From NCBI RefSeq assembly GCF_900110965.1, contig NZ_FOFO01000018.1, forward strand, positions 1 through 64,000: 64,000 nt of DNA. The letters run 5' to 3'. Under the pieces are notes generated by a model that was not told the origin of the DNA, searched no databases, and saw only the letters and a program-made list of their open reading frames with translations. Shown in pieces: positions 52,766 to 62,453 of the stretch. Positions within the stretch are counted from its first letter, which is position 1; each line of letters begins with the position of its first letter. The stretch is from Ectothiorhodospira magna. Lineage in GTDB: Bacteria > Pseudomonadota > Gammaproteobacteria > Ectothiorhodospirales > Ectothiorhodospiraceae. A program made the position numbers and the translations under genes.

Positions 52766-53734
52766 ATGGACCTTGACCCGATTCGCGACCTGATCGCCGA
52801 CGACATGAAGGCGGTGGATGCCTGTATCCTGGAGCTGCTGTCCTCTCCGGTGGTGCTCATCAACCAGTTGGGCCACTACATCATCAGTGGCGGCGGCAAG
52901 CGGCTGCGGCCCATGATGGTGCTGCTCTCCGCTGGCGCCTGCGGCTATCAGGGACGACATCATATCGAACTGGCAGCAGTGATCGAATTCATTCACACCG
53001 CCACATTGCTCCATGACGATGTGGTGGACGCCTCGGAACTGCGTCGGGGGCGGGAAACCGCCAATGCCCTGTTCGGCAACGAGGCCAGCGTCCTGGTGGG
53101 GGATTATCTCTATTCCCGCTCCTTCGAGCGTCTGGTAGCCATCGGCAACATGCGCGCCATGCAAATTCTCTCCCACACCACCAGCACCATTGCCGAGGGT
53201 GAGGTGATGCAACTGATCAACTGCCACGACGCGGACACCACGGAAGCGCGTTACATGCACGTGATCCAGTCCAAAACAGCCAAGCTGTTTGACGCCGCCA
53301 GCCGTCTGGGGCCGGTGCTGGCAGAACTGCCAGACCCGGCAGAAGCATCCCTGGCGGCCTACGGCATGCATCTGGGCACGGCCTTTCAGCTCATTGACGA
53401 TGTGATGGACTACAGCAGCAGCAAGGAGGAAATGGGCAAGAACATGGGTGATGACCTGGCCGAAGGCAAGCCCACCCTGCCGCTGATCCATGCCATGCGG
53501 GTGGGGCAGCCCGAAGATGCTGCAGTGATCCGTGAGGCCATCGAGCAGGGAGGGCGTGACCATGCCGATCGGGTGTTGCAGGTGATTGAGTCCACCGGTT
53601 CCATCGAATACACCCGCCAGGTGGCCGAAGCAGAGGCTCACCGGGCTGTGGAAAGTCTGTCGGTGCTGCCCCCCAGCCCCCATCGGGAGGCCATGGCGTC
53701 CCTGGCCCGCTTTTCCGTAGGCCGGGTCTCCTGA
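52766..53734 (+). CDS. ispB: Octaprenyl-diphosphate synthase IspB
   Basis: The 322-residue trans-prenyltransferase makes the quinone side chain. The first Asp-rich motif is in 'ATLLHDDVVDASELRRGRE' and the second in 'AFQLIDDVMDYSSSKEEMGK', with 'GGGKRLRPMMV' near the N-terminus. The start MDLDPIRDLI at 52766 is chosen by alignment with the family; an upstream ATG at 52727 is possible. Exact chain length cannot be read from the sequence. Confidence 0.93.
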   Translation: MDLDPIRDLIADDMKAVDACILELLSSPVVLINQLGHYIISGGGKRLRPMMVLLSAGACGYQGRHHIELAAVIEFIHTATLLHDDVVDASELRRGRETANALFGNEASVLVGDYLYSRSFERLVAIGNMRAMQILSHTTSTIAEGEVMQLINCHDADTTEARYMHVIQSKTAKLFDAASRLGPVLAELPDPAEASLAAYGMHLGTAFQLIDDVMDYSSSKEEMGKNMGDDLAEGKPTLPLIHAMRVGQPEDAAVIREAIEQGGRDHADRVLQVIESTGSIEYTRQVAEAEAHRAVESLSVLPPSPHREAMASLARFSVGRVS

Positions 53735-53828
53735 CCCTGACCCAGGGGGCAATCCGGTGTTGGACTTTTTGCGTATCTCGTAGCACAATACGCAGCTTCC
53801 CTGGGCCAGCGGCCCAGGCATCAGTTTG

Positions 53829-53905
53829 CGGAGTGTAGCTCAGCCTGGTAGAGCACCGTCTTCGGGAGGCGGGGGTCGAAGGTTCGAATCCTTTCACTCC
53901 GACCA
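53829..53905 (+). tRNA. tRNA-Pro (anticodon CGG)
   Basis: The 77-nt cloverleaf has acceptor CGGAGTG/CACTCCG, the encoded CCA, T-loop TTCGAAT and anticodon loop TTCGGGA between CCGTC and GGCGG. It reads codon CCG. No duplicated 3' end was seen here, so no island is attached at this tRNA within the window. Confidence 0.96.
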
Positions 53906-53911
53906 GTATGG

Positions 53912-53948
53912 AAAAAGCCCTGACACGAAAGTGTCGGGGCTTTTTTTT
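53912..53948 (+). terminator. Terminator after tRNA-Pro
   Basis: AAAAAGCCCTGACAC and GTGTCGGGGCTTTTTTTT form a stem with a GAAA loop and one G-T pair, ending in eight T residues, 7 nt beyond the tRNA. Confidence 0.92.
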
Positions 53949-53995
53949 GTGGCCGTGGTAATGTGGCATCCGTGTTCCATAGCTCCTGTTTTACC

Positions 53996-54736
53996 ATGCA
54001 ACCGGCCCCCTCCTTTTTTCATCGATGGATATTTTTTTGCCTGCTGGCCCTGGTGGTCTGGCTGGCCGGCTGCACCACCGTGCCCACTTCCCCCGTTCCT
54101 GGGGATAGCGCTGCCCTGAATCAGGCGCTGACCGATCAGGACTGCAAGGCAGCGGTGGCTGTTCTGGAGACCTGGCCGCCTCCTGTCCCGGCGGATGCCC
54201 GTCTGGAAACCGCTTTTCTTTGCTTGATATCCGATCAGCCGCTGCTGGCTTTTGAGCATAGCGGGCATTTCATCCGGGCATTTCCAACCCATCCAGACCT
54301 GGACTATGGCTTTTATCTGCGGGCCATGGCCCGTTATGGCAGTTGGAAAGCCTTGCAGGAAGGCACCCTGGTGCCGCCGGACCAGGATCGGGCCCTGGCC
54401 AGAGAAGCCTTTATCCTGTTTCGGGAACTGGTGCAGCGTTTTCCCGATTCCCGCTATCGGGATGAGGTGGCTGGTTATTTGATGGATTTGCGGGAAGGGC
54501 TGGCGGCGGTGGAGGTCCGGCAGGCCAGAACCCTGTTGGCCCAGGGGGATGCCCGTCAGGCTCTGGCGCGGGCTGAGTACGTCCGGGAACATTTTGGCAC
54601 CACCCAAACCCTGGCCGATGCCCTGGCCGTGATGGTGGATGCCCATCAGGCCCTGGGACACGACGAGGCCGCCGCCCGCGCCCGGCATTGGCTGGAAGTC
54701 CGTTTCCCTGACCGGGCGGGACAGCAGTCACCCTGA
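53996..54736 (+). CDS. BamD-like outer-membrane assembly lipoprotein
   Basis: The 246-residue lipoprotein precursor has a signal sequence ending in lipobox LAGC ('FFCLLALVVWLAGC', Cys at residue 26), then TPR-like helices resembling BamD: 'GHFIRAFPTHPDLDYGFYLR', 'RELVQRFPDSRYRDEVAGYL' and 'ARAEYVREHFGTTQTLADAL'. BamD helps insert beta-barrel proteins into the outer membrane. The sequence is more divergent than usual for this essential gene, so it may be a paralogue. It converges on nadA with 4 bp between the genes. Confidence 0.7.
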   Translation: MQPAPSFFHRWIFFCLLALVVWLAGCTTVPTSPVPGDSAALNQALTDQDCKAAVAVLETWPPPVPADARLETAFLCLISDQPLLAFEHSGHFIRAFPTHPDLDYGFYLRAMARYGSWKALQEGTLVPPDQDRALAREAFILFRELVQRFPDSRYRDEVAGYLMDLREGLAAVEVRQARTLLAQGDARQALARAEYVREHFGTTQTLADALAVMVDAHQALGHDEAAARARHWLEVRFPDRAGQQSP

Positions 54737-54740
54737 GGGA

Positions 54741-55820
54741 TCAGGCGTCTCCGTGTCCCAGCACGGCGGTGTGCTGCTGCCGGGCAAAGTCCAGCATCCG
54801 CTGGGTAGACCGCAAGGCGCCTTCCCGCACAGCGGGGTCCACCTGGACGGCGTTGCCGCCTTCTTCCAGCACCTGAAGCAGGTTGTGCAGACCATTCATG
54901 GCCATCCAGGGACAATGGGCACAGCTGCGGCAGGTGGCGCTATGGCCGCCAGTGGGCGCCTCGATGAAGGTTTTATCGGGGGCTGCCTGACGCATCTTGT
55001 AGAAAATACCACTGTCGGTGGCAACGATCAGGGTGGGATGGGGCAGTGTCCGGGCGGCCTGGATCAGTTGGGAGGTGGAACCCACGGCGTCAGCCTGGGC
55101 AATGACCCCGGCGGGGGATTCGGGATGCACCAGCACGGCGGCTTCCGGATGCGCCTTTTTCAATTCTTCCAGGCCCCGGGTGCGAAATTCGTCGTGGACC
55201 ACACAGGTGGCATCCCACAGCACCATGTCGGCGCCCGTGGTTTCATTGATGTAATGCCCCAGATGCCGGTCCGGTGCCCAGAGTATTTTCTGGCCCTGGG
55301 CCTTGAGGTGCTCCACCAGTTTCACCGCAATGCTGGAGGTGACCACATAGTCGGCCCGGGCCTTCACCCGGGCGGAGGTATTGGAGTAGACCACCACGGT
55401 ACGGTCAGGATGGGCGTCGCAGAAGGCTTCAAATGCCTCTGCCGGACACCCCAGGTCCAGGGAGCATTCCGCCTCCAGGGTGGGCATGAGTACGGTTTTT
55501 TCCGGGCTGAGGATCTTGGCGGTTTCGCCCATGAAACGGACTCCCGCCACCACCAGGGTGGAAGCCGGGTGTTCCTGGCCAAAACGGGCCATGTCCAGGG
55601 AGTCGGAGACACAGCCGCCGGTATCCTCGGCGATCCGCTGCAGGTCTTCATGGACATAGTAATGGGCCACCAGCACGGCATCCCGTTCCTTGAGCAGGGT
55701 CTTGATCCGCTGGATCACCGCATCGCGCTCGGCGCCGGTGAAGCGGGGCAGGTGGCTCTCCACCCAGGCGGTTTCGGGTACCTGGAACTGGCAGAGGGGT
55801 TGGGGGGTGGCTACGGTCAT
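54741..55820 (-). CDS. nadA: Quinolinate synthase NadA
   Basis: The 359-residue Fe-S enzyme condenses iminoaspartate and DHAP in NAD synthesis. The substrate site is in '[20 protein letters not shown]' and '[12 protein letters not shown]'. Cluster cysteines are visible in '[15 protein letters not shown]', '[10 protein letters not shown]' and '[13 protein letters not shown]'. The ATG at 55820 is preferred to one 15 codons earlier. Confidence 0.95.
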   Translation of the reverse strand: MTVATPQPLCQFQVPETAWVESHLPRFTGAERDAVIQRIKTLLKERDAVLVAHYYVHEDLQRIAEDTGGCVSDSLDMARFGQEHPASTLVVAGVRFMGETAKILSPEKTVLMPTLEAECSLDLGCPAEAFEAFCDAHPDRTVVVYSNTSARVKARADYVVTSSIAVKLVEHLKAQGQKILWAPDRHLGHYINETTGADMVLWDATCVVHDEFRTRGLEELKKAHPEAAVLVHPESPAGVIAQADAVGSTSQLIQAARTLPHPTLIVATDSGIFYKMRQAAPDKTFIEAPTGGHSATCRSCAHCPWMAMNGLHNLLQVLEEGGNAVQVDPAVREGALRSTQRMLDFARQQHTAVLGHGDA

Positions 55821-56044
55821 GAACTTTGGGTCCCCTTGGAGATGCAGGGTGTGAACTGAACTCAATGGCTGTTAAACGATCCTGGCCCAATCCAATGTCC
55901 AAAGGGTCGATTCAGAGGGCGCAATCGGGCGGGCCGGTTCCCATTGCATTTGGACCAGAAGATATTATGCCTGTTCAGCGGCCCTGTCTGGTGGAACCTG
56001 GGGCGACTGTCAGGGTTTTTATCCAGATGGAGGCATATTTGCTT

Positions 56045-56566
56045 ATGAACAAACCCGAGACCTCTCCTTCCAGAGGCCGTCGCTGGCGGCGATTGGCCAT
56101 CGAATTGCTGATTGTGGTGCTGATCTTTCTGGCCCTGAAAAGCTGGCTGCAGCGGGACATGATCAGCGGCGAAGCCCCGGATTTTCAGGCCCATCTGCTG
56201 GACGGCACCCCGGTGAGTCTGGCGGATTACCGGGGCGCGCCGGTACTGGTGCATTTTTGGGCCACCTGGTGCGGGATCTGTCGCCTGGAACAGGGGAGTA
56301 TCGAGGCCATCAGCCACTCTTGGCCGGTACTCACCGTGGCCATGCAGTCCGGTGATGCCGACACCCTGGCGGCCTACATGGCAGAGCAGGGCTATACCCA
56401 GGCAGTGATCGCCGATGAGGATGGTGCCCTGGCGGCCCGCTTTGGTGTGGGTGCGGTGCCGGCCAGCTTTGTGGTGGATGCCGAGGGCCATATTCGATTC
56501 CGGGAGCGAGGATTGACCACCGGCTGGGGGTTGCGCCTGCGACTGTGGTTGGCCCGGATACTGTGA
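56045..56566 (+). CDS. Membrane-anchored thioredoxin-like disulfide oxidoreductase
   Basis: The 173-residue protein has one N-terminal membrane anchor ('AIELLIVVLIFLALKSW') and a periplasmic thioredoxin domain with active site WCGIC in 'VHFWATWCGICRLEQG'. 'GAVPASFVVDAEGHI' is the cis-Pro region. It belongs to the TlpA/ScsD-like group of reductases and probably acts on periplasmic cysteines. It starts at an in-frame ATG 225 bp from the nadA start, divergently. Confidence 0.85.
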   Translation: MNKPETSPSRGRRWRRLAIELLIVVLIFLALKSWLQRDMISGEAPDFQAHLLDGTPVSLADYRGAPVLVHFWATWCGICRLEQGSIEAISHSWPVLTVAMQSGDADTLAAYMAEQGYTQAVIADEDGALAARFGVGAVPASFVVDAEGHIRFRERGLTTGWGLRLRLWLARIL

Positions 56567-56741
56567 CAATCCCGGTTCCGCGGGCAGGCAATCCCTCCGT
56601 CGGGCTGCGACAGGACTTTAAATCAGGTTATATTCCCTCTCAAAGATCCGGGACCATGCTCCTCCGGGGCCGCGACCGGCATGGCGTCCGTGGGCGCTGA
56701 ATGAACATGGGGCGTCAGACCCCGGCAAGAGGAGTATAGAC

Positions 56742-58562
56742 ATGCACGAGCGCAGCGATGTGATTTCGCCGGAGGCTGCGGGCAGCTTGGCAGGATTATT
56801 CAGGGAGCGGGTCAAAAGAACACCGGATGCAGTGGCCTTTCGTCAGTTCGATACCCCATCGGCCTGTTGGCAGACTCGAACCTGGGCATGGGTGGCTCAA
56901 GAGGTGGCCCGCTGGCAGGCGGCGCTGCTCAAGGAAGGATTCAAACCGGGGGACCGGGTTGCGGTCATGCTGCGCAACTGTCAGGAGTGGGTCATCTTCG
57001 ACCAGGCTTCCATGGGGCTGGGTCTGATCACCGTTCCCCTCTATACCGATGATCGACCCGACAACATCGCCTACGTGCTCCAGGATGCCGATGCCCGGAT
57101 GTTGCTGCTGGGGGGCAAGGCCCAATGGCGCCGGCTCCAGGAGGTGCGGGACCGGTTGCCGACGGTGCAGCGTATTGTCTCGGTAGAGCCGATACCCACA
57201 GGGGATTTCCCCGACGACTCACGTCTGGTGTCTTTGGAGGACTGGACCTCGGGGCTGGACGGCGAACTGATCACCCACGAGATAGCCGCCGATGATCTGG
57301 CCACCATCGTGTATACCTCTGGCACCACAGGCCGTCCCAAGGGGGTGATGCTCTCCCATCGAAATATTCTCTTCAACGCCCATGCGTCCCAGCAATGCGC
57401 CCCCATGGGCAAGGACGATCTGTTTCTTTCCTTCCTGCCCCTTTCCCATACCCTGGAACGCACTGCCGGCTGTTACATGCCCATGATGGTAGGCGCCCAG
57501 GTGGCCTATGCCCGCTCCATTCAGGGTCTGGCGGAGGATCTGCTGACCCTGTGTCCCACGGTGATGATTTCCGTACCCCGTATTTATGAACGTATCTATG
57601 GCCGTATCAACGCCGGGCTGGAGGAAAAATCTCCCCTGGCCCGCAGGTTGTTTTTAACCACGGTGAATATCGGCTGGCGCCGCTTCGAGCATCAGCAGGG
57701 CCGTGCCGGTTGGCATCCTGGTCTGTTGCTGTGGCCCATACTCAAGAAAATTGTCGCCGACAAGGTCACCGCCCGCCTGGGGGGGCGTCTGCGCTATGCG
57801 GTCTGCGGCGGAGCACCGCTGCCACCCCCCATTGCCCGTTTCTTCATCGGTCTGGGGTTGCCGGTATTCCACGGCTTTGGCATGACCGAAGCCAGCCCGG
57901 TGGTGAGTGTGAACCGCCCCGATGACAACCTTCCCGCCAGTGTGGGCGCGCCCCTGCCGGGGGTGGAGGTCAGCATCGGCGCCGATGACGAACTGCTGGT
58001 GCGTGGGCCTTCGGTGATGCAAGGTTACTGGAACAACCCGGAAGCCACCCAGGAAACCATCGACGCCGATGGCTGGCTGCACAGCGGCGACAAGGCCCGA
58101 TTCGACGACCAGGGGCATATTTTCATCATCGGTCGCATCAAGGAAATCCTGGTGCTGGGCAATGGGGAAAAGGTGCCCCCTGCTGACATGGAAATGGCCA
58201 TCACCCTGGACCCGGTATTTGAACAGGCCCTGGTACTGGGGGAAGGCAAGGCTTATCTGAGCGCCCTGGTGGTGCTCAACCCCGAAGAATGGGAGAAACT
58301 GGCCAAGACGCTGGAAGTGGACCCCCGGGATGCCGAAGCCCTGCGCAGCCGCAAGGTGGAAAAGGCCTTGCTGGAACGGGTGGGTGTTCAGCTCAAGGCG
58401 TTCCACGGCTATGCCCAGGTGCGGCGTCTGGCCGCCTCCCTGGAACCATGGGAAGTGGACGGCGGGTTGCTCACCCCAACCATGAAGATGAAACGTCACC
58501 TGATCATGGCCCGGTTCCAGCGGGAGATCGAACAGATGTACGAGACGCACAAGAATCGCTAA
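56742..58562 (+). CDS. Long-chain acyl-CoA synthetase (AMP-forming)
   Basis: The 606-residue ANL-superfamily ligase has 'IVYTSGTTGRPKGVMLSHRN' (AMP-binding), 'GFGMTEASPVVSVN' and 'GWLHSGDKARFDDQG', and C-terminal 'GRIKEILVLGNGEKV' with the catalytic Lys context. It is of the FAA1/FadD15 type that activates long-chain fatty acids. GAGGAG precedes the ATG. The FadL-type porin gene follows at once, consistent with fatty-acid or hydrocarbon uptake. Confidence 0.9.
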   Translation: MHERSDVISPEAAGSLAGLFRERVKRTPDAVAFRQFDTPSACWQTRTWAWVAQEVARWQAALLKEGFKPGDRVAVMLRNCQEWVIFDQASMGLGLITVPLYTDDRPDNIAYVLQDADARMLLLGGKAQWRRLQEVRDRLPTVQRIVSVEPIPTGDFPDDSRLVSLEDWTSGLDGELITHEIAADDLATIVYTSGTTGRPKGVMLSHRNILFNAHASQQCAPMGKDDLFLSFLPLSHTLERTAGCYMPMMVGAQVAYARSIQGLAEDLLTLCPTVMISVPRIYERIYGRINAGLEEKSPLARRLFLTTVNIGWRRFEHQQGRAGWHPGLLLWPILKKIVADKVTARLGGRLRYAVCGGAPLPPPIARFFIGLGLPVFHGFGMTEASPVVSVNRPDDNLPASVGAPLPGVEVSIGADDELLVRGPSVMQGYWNNPEATQETIDADGWLHSGDKARFDDQGHIFIIGRIKEILVLGNGEKVPPADMEMAITLDPVFEQALVLGEGKAYLSALVVLNPEEWEKLAKTLEVDPRDAEALRSRKVEKALLERVGVQLKAFHGYAQVRRLAASLEPWEVDGGLLTPTMKMKRHLIMARFQREIEQMYETHKNR

Positions 58563-58582
58563 AAATAGAGGGGATGCAGGGG

Positions 58583-59956
58583 ATGACGATGCAGGCAGTT
58601 CGTATGGGTAACGGCCTTTCACTGGGGGTGGCCGTGTCACTGGCGCTGGCAGGTGGCGCCATCTGGTCCGAACCGGTCAAGGCGGCCGGATTCTATATTC
58701 AGGAGCAAAGTGTCAGCGGCCTGGGGCGGGCCTTTGCAGGAGATGCCGCCATTGCCTCCGATGCCAGTACCATCTTCTTCAATCCTGCGGGGATGACCTA
58801 TCTGTCGGGGCCGGAGGTCCAGGTTGCGGTGCATCTGCTGGTGCCGAAGGCAGATGCCAGAAACAGCCATTCCAGAGCCACTACACCAGGGACATTGGGT
58901 CATCCACTGCCCTATGAGGGCGGCAATGGCGGCAACCCCTATGACCCGACACCGGTACCCAATTTTTTCTATGCCCGGCCATTCAATGATCAGCTCTGGT
59001 ATGGCTTCGGCATCACCGCACCCTTCGGTCTGGCCAATACCTACGACAAGGACTTTTTTGCCCGCTACGACTCCACGGAAACGGCATTGAAGGTCATCAA
59101 TTTCCAGCCTTCTGTGGCCTATCAGGTCAATGAGCGGTTTTCCGTGGGTTTTGGTCTGGACATCCAGTATGCCGATGCCACCTTGAAGAATGCCATACCC
59201 GACCCGACCCGCCCCGGTGGTCCCTCGGTGGATACCGATGGTGAAGTCAGCCTTGAGGCGGACAGCTGGGATTATGGTTTCAACCTGGGGGTGATGTTCC
59301 AGCCCACCCAGGATACCCGTCTGGGTGTGCATTACCGTCAGGGTATCGACCATACCCTGGATGGCAAGGCACGTATTACTGCCCCAAATTTTTCCACGCC
59401 GAACCCCTTGCTGCCTGCCCCTGGTTCCATCAGTAGTGAAGGCGGGGAGGCCGCTTTGCACCTGCCCGACATCCTGACCCTGGGATTGATGCACCGGCTG
59501 GATGATCGCTGGATCTTGCTGGGTCAGTACAGCTGGTTTAGATGGTCTAATTTTGACGAGATTCGGGTGAAGTTCGACACCCTGCGTCCGGACAACGTCA
59601 CCGAACAGAACTACAAAGATGCCTGGGCGGTGTCCATCGGTGCCGAATACCGTCTGGATGACCGCTGGACCCTGCGGGGAGGGCTACAGTACGACCGCAC
59701 CCCGACCCAGGATAATTTCCGCACCACCCGGACTCCCGACGGTGACCGGACCTGGTTCTCCTTCGGAGCCAGTTATCAGCGCGGCCCCCACTGGGGGGTT
59801 GATCTGGCCTATACCTACATTGATATCGGCAAGGAATCCTTGAGGTTGACCCGGCCCTTCTTTGAAGACACCCCTGTGGCCACCGAGGTGGATATCAACG
59901 GCACCACCCGGGGCCATGTGCATATCCTGGCGGCTGCCTTGCGCTATCACTTTTGA
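58583..59956 (+). CDS. FadL/OmpP1/TodX-family outer-membrane porin
   Basis: The 457-residue precursor has a signal peptide (cleaved near 'PVKAAG') and then the FadL hallmark 'GFYIQEQSVSGLGRAFAGDA' with 'SDASTIFFNPAGMTYL', the N-terminal hatch and first strands. It ends in an aromatic strand 'HVHILAAALRYHF' for barrel insertion. It imports long-chain fatty acids or other hydrophobics. Several in-frame ATGs exist; the one at 58583 has AGAGGGG 9 nt upstream. Confidence 0.92.
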   Translation: MTMQAVRMGNGLSLGVAVSLALAGGAIWSEPVKAAGFYIQEQSVSGLGRAFAGDAAIASDASTIFFNPAGMTYLSGPEVQVAVHLLVPKADARNSHSRATTPGTLGHPLPYEGGNGGNPYDPTPVPNFFYARPFNDQLWYGFGITAPFGLANTYDKDFFARYDSTETALKVINFQPSVAYQVNERFSVGFGLDIQYADATLKNAIPDPTRPGGPSVDTDGEVSLEADSWDYGFNLGVMFQPTQDTRLGVHYRQGIDHTLDGKARITAPNFSTPNPLLPAPGSISSEGGEAALHLPDILTLGLMHRLDDRWILLGQYSWFRWSNFDEIRVKFDTLRPDNVTEQNYKDAWAVSIGAEYRLDDRWTLRGGLQYDRTPTQDNFRTTRTPDGDRTWFSFGASYQRGPHWGVDLAYTYIDIGKESLRLTRPFFEDTPVATEVDINGTTRGHVHILAAALRYHF

Positions 59957-60142
59957 GATACCTTGAGATTTTCCCAACCCCCAGGGAGGTATGGCGTTGG
60001 TTCGACACCTTGGCCCGGGTTTGCTAGAGTGGCAGGGCAGAACGGCAGGATAGCACCATAAAAATATCAGGGACCGGTGCAGTACTTCGATGTCAGAGGC
60101 ATTGTGCAAGACCTATACGACAAACACAGAGGAGAAGTGACG

Positions 60143-60475
60143 ATGACTGACCGTGATAACAACTTGAGCCGGAGACGTTTTCTGAAGTTGGGGAGCTATG
60201 GCCTGTTGGCCGTACCCGCCGTCGCCGGGTTAGGGTGGTCTACGGCTGCCCAGGCCATGGAGCGCCTGAGCGAGGATGATCCTGCTGCCCAGGCTCTGAA
60301 CTATGTTCATGATGCCTCTGCGGCAGCAGGTCATCCCGCCTATGAAGAAGGACAAAACTGTCTGAACTGCCTGCTGTATACCGATGCCAGCGCCATGGAC
60401 TGGGGCCCCTGTACCGTGTTCCCCAACTTGCTGGTGGCTGCCGAGGGCTGGTGTACCGCCTGGGTCAGTCGCTGA
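60143..60475 (+). CDS. hip: High-potential iron-sulfur protein (HiPIP)
   Basis: The 110-residue precursor has a Tat signal (SRRRFLK at about 9-15, cleaved near TAAQA) and a mature domain with four cysteines in 'GQNCLNCLLYTDASAMDWGP', 'CTVFPN' and 'EGWCTAW', the HiPIP 4Fe-4S pattern. HiPIPs carry electrons in the periplasm to reaction centres or oxidases and are common in purple sulfur bacteria. AGGAGAA precedes the ATG. Confidence 0.94.
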   Translation: MTDRDNNLSRRRFLKLGSYGLLAVPAVAGLGWSTAAQAMERLSEDDPAAQALNYVHDASAAAGHPAYEEGQNCLNCLLYTDASAMDWGPCTVFPNLLVAAEGWCTAWVSR

Positions 60476-60487
60476 TTCTTTCCTGCC

Positions 60488-60511
60488 GGCAGCCCCCTCC
60501 CGGGGGCTGCC
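60488..60511. terminator. Hairpin between HiPIP and the pseudopilin gene
   Basis: GGCAGCCCCC and GGGGGCTGCC form a perfect 10-bp stem with a TCCC loop, between convergent genes. T-runs are absent, so it may stabilise transcripts rather than terminate. Confidence 0.55.
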
Positions 60512-60518
60512 ATCTCCC

Positions 60519-61034
60519 CTAACAACTGTCTGTCTCCACCCGTGCCCGGCCCGTGCGACTGATGACGATCCGCCGGCCCCCGTCTTCGGTGCAGACCCGG
60601 ACCGACCCCATAAGCAGGGCATCATTGAGACGCCGGGTTTGTCCGTCGTTGCGGTAGCCAATGTACTGAGCCATGGCGCCGTTGACCTCAATGGTCACCG
60701 CAGGCGGTACGGCGCCGAATCGACGAATGATGTCATCAGGTTCGGCAAACCCCTGGCTTGGGTCCATGACCACACCCACCAGCCATCCCTCCCCATAGGA
60801 CACCGCCTGACACCGCTCTCCGTCAGTGGATGGACAGACCAGCACATGATGTCCCCGCTTGATGGCCTCCCAGCGCGCCATGTTGAGTGCGGAGATAAAG
60901 GTATTGGTGGTGGTGATCAGCTGCTGCTCCCGCAGCATCCCCGCAAAACCGGGGGCAACGATGCCAAAAAGCACCGCCGCAACGGCAAGGGTAACGAGCA
61001 GTTCAATGAGTGTCAGTCCGGACTCTCTGAGCAT
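60519..61034 (-). CDS. FimT/GspH-like type IV pseudopilin
   Basis: The 171-residue protein has a prepilin cleavage motif 'ESGLTLIELLVTLAVAAVLF' close to the N-terminus and a C-terminal globular part with 'TFISALNMARWEAIKRGHHV' and 'SRTGRARV', as in GspH/FimT pseudopilins of type IV pili. The ATG at 61034 gives the expected short leader. Other pilus genes are not nearby. Minor pseudopilins of this type prime pilus assembly and can bind DNA during uptake. Confidence 0.88.
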   Translation of the reverse strand: MLRESGLTLIELLVTLAVAAVLFGIVAPGFAGMLREQQLITTTNTFISALNMARWEAIKRGHHVLVCPSTDGERCQAVSYGEGWLVGVVMDPSQGFAEPDDIIRRFGAVPPAVTIEVNGAMAQYIGYRNDGQTRRLNDALLMGSVRVCTEDGGRRIVISRTGRARVETDSC

Positions 61035-61100
61035 GGTCTCCTCCTTGAGTAAAGTTGCGCCTTCCTGGGCGGCACCCGTCAATTTAGCACGGCCTGGGGG

Positions 61101-62057
61101 TTATTCTTCCACACAGATTTCTCGCCGTTTGACGGCAATCCCGGTGCGGATCAGCAAGGCACCGATGATGAAGGTCAGCACGGCGATCATGACCACACCA
61201 ATCACATAATGAAAGGGATCACCAGTCAAACCGTGCATCTTGATGGCCGCCAGGGTCATGGCCGCCATGGGGAATGAATAGGCCCACCAGGAAATGAAAA
61301 ACTTCAGCCGTCCAAAGCGACCCACCAGGGAGAACAGCAACAGGGTCAAAAACAGGCCGGTGTAGAACAGCACCCGGGCAAAGGGGTCCAGGCTGTCGGT
61401 CAGGCTGAGATAGGAAATGAAGCCCACCGCCGGCGGTGCCACCAGGATGAACAGGGTGGGCACCAGCCGCTCCGGCAGTGGATCATGGAAAATGATCCGG
61501 TAGAACACGATGGTCAGCAGTACGATCCAGAACACCAGGCCGATGCTGAAAAACAGCCAGGAAATTTCCGGGCTGGCATGATGTACCCCGGCGATAGGCA
61601 CCAGAATATTACCCACCACGGGAATGAACCAGGCCGGATTCATGTGCTGGATCTGGAAATTGGTGTGATTGATCCACACCGACATCACGTACAGGGTAAA
61701 CAACAGGTGCAAGGCGGCCCCCACGGACCAGAATATCAAGGACAGGCCGGGGGCATCCTCCAGAAAGGCAATGGACAGCAGGATCAGGCTGATGGAGATG
61801 GTGGCGAAGAAATTGCGCTTGATGGGGTGATTGAGTTCCTTGACCACGGCATCCCGGTGGCGAATCAGCTTGGTCAGATAGAGGGTTGCCACCCCCAGCA
61901 GGGCCACCACGGCAAAGATCCTCAGGGCATCACCGACCACGGAAGGTACAGCCAGCAGGGCATCGGCCCGACTCCAGACGATGGCAAAGCCCAGCAGGCC
62001 CATGATCATGGCAAACCAGGCAACAGGGAAATATGGCAGTCTCGGTTGTGCGTTCAT
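61101..62057 (-). CDS. TehA/TDT-family (SLAC1-like) membrane transporter
   Basis: The 318-residue protein has about ten hydrophobic segments, including 'FPVAWFAMIMGLLGFAIVWS' at the start and 'WWAYSFPMAAMTLAAIKMHG' near the end, the signature of tellurite-resistance/dicarboxylate transporters. These act as anion channels or sulfite/C4-acid exporters. The substrate cannot be told. It starts MNAQPRLPY at 62057. Confidence 0.85.
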   Translation of the reverse strand: MNAQPRLPYFPVAWFAMIMGLLGFAIVWSRADALLAVPSVVGDALRIFAVVALLGVATLYLTKLIRHRDAVVKELNHPIKRNFFATISISLILLSIAFLEDAPGLSLIFWSVGAALHLLFTLYVMSVWINHTNFQIQHMNPAWFIPVVGNILVPIAGVHHASPEISWLFFSIGLVFWIVLLTIVFYRIIFHDPLPERLVPTLFILVAPPAVGFISYLSLTDSLDPFARVLFYTGLFLTLLLFSLVGRFGRLKFFISWWAYSFPMAAMTLAAIKMHGLTGDPFHYVIGVVMIAVLTFIIGALLIRTGIAVKRREICVEE

Positions 62058-62453
62058 CGAGTAAAGTTTCCTGCTCCCCTGGATGCAGGGTTGAGTTGGG
62101 GCTTTGAGGGTGAATGTGCGCGCATTAACATGCCCTGTACTCTAAGGGAAACCGGAAATATTAGCCATTGCTTAACTTGTCCGTTTGAGGGCTTTTTCCA
62201 GGCATCTGCGTAAGTCTCTGAAATTAAATCCTGATTCGTGTATACTGTCAGGATAACGGGCCAGACAACAAGGGTCATGGTCCTGTTCGGTGGCACTAAA
62301 ACTACCGCCATCCCATCCCGTCTTCAATCTGCGCTGCATCGGCAGACGCACGATCTCATGGCACAGGCTTCAGAGCCAGGCCGACATTCACTCAGGCTGG
62401 ACAGACCCGCAGCGTCCCTCATCGGTTCTGCCTGACGGAAAAGAGGTATCTCT
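62058..62453. promoter_or_regulatory. Non-coding region with a candidate infA promoter
   Basis: No convincing gene lies in this 396-bp stretch. TATACT at 62241-62246 is a good -10 box, but the -35 is weak. If it is used, infA has a leader of about 200 nt, as many translation-factor genes do. Confidence 0.4.
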
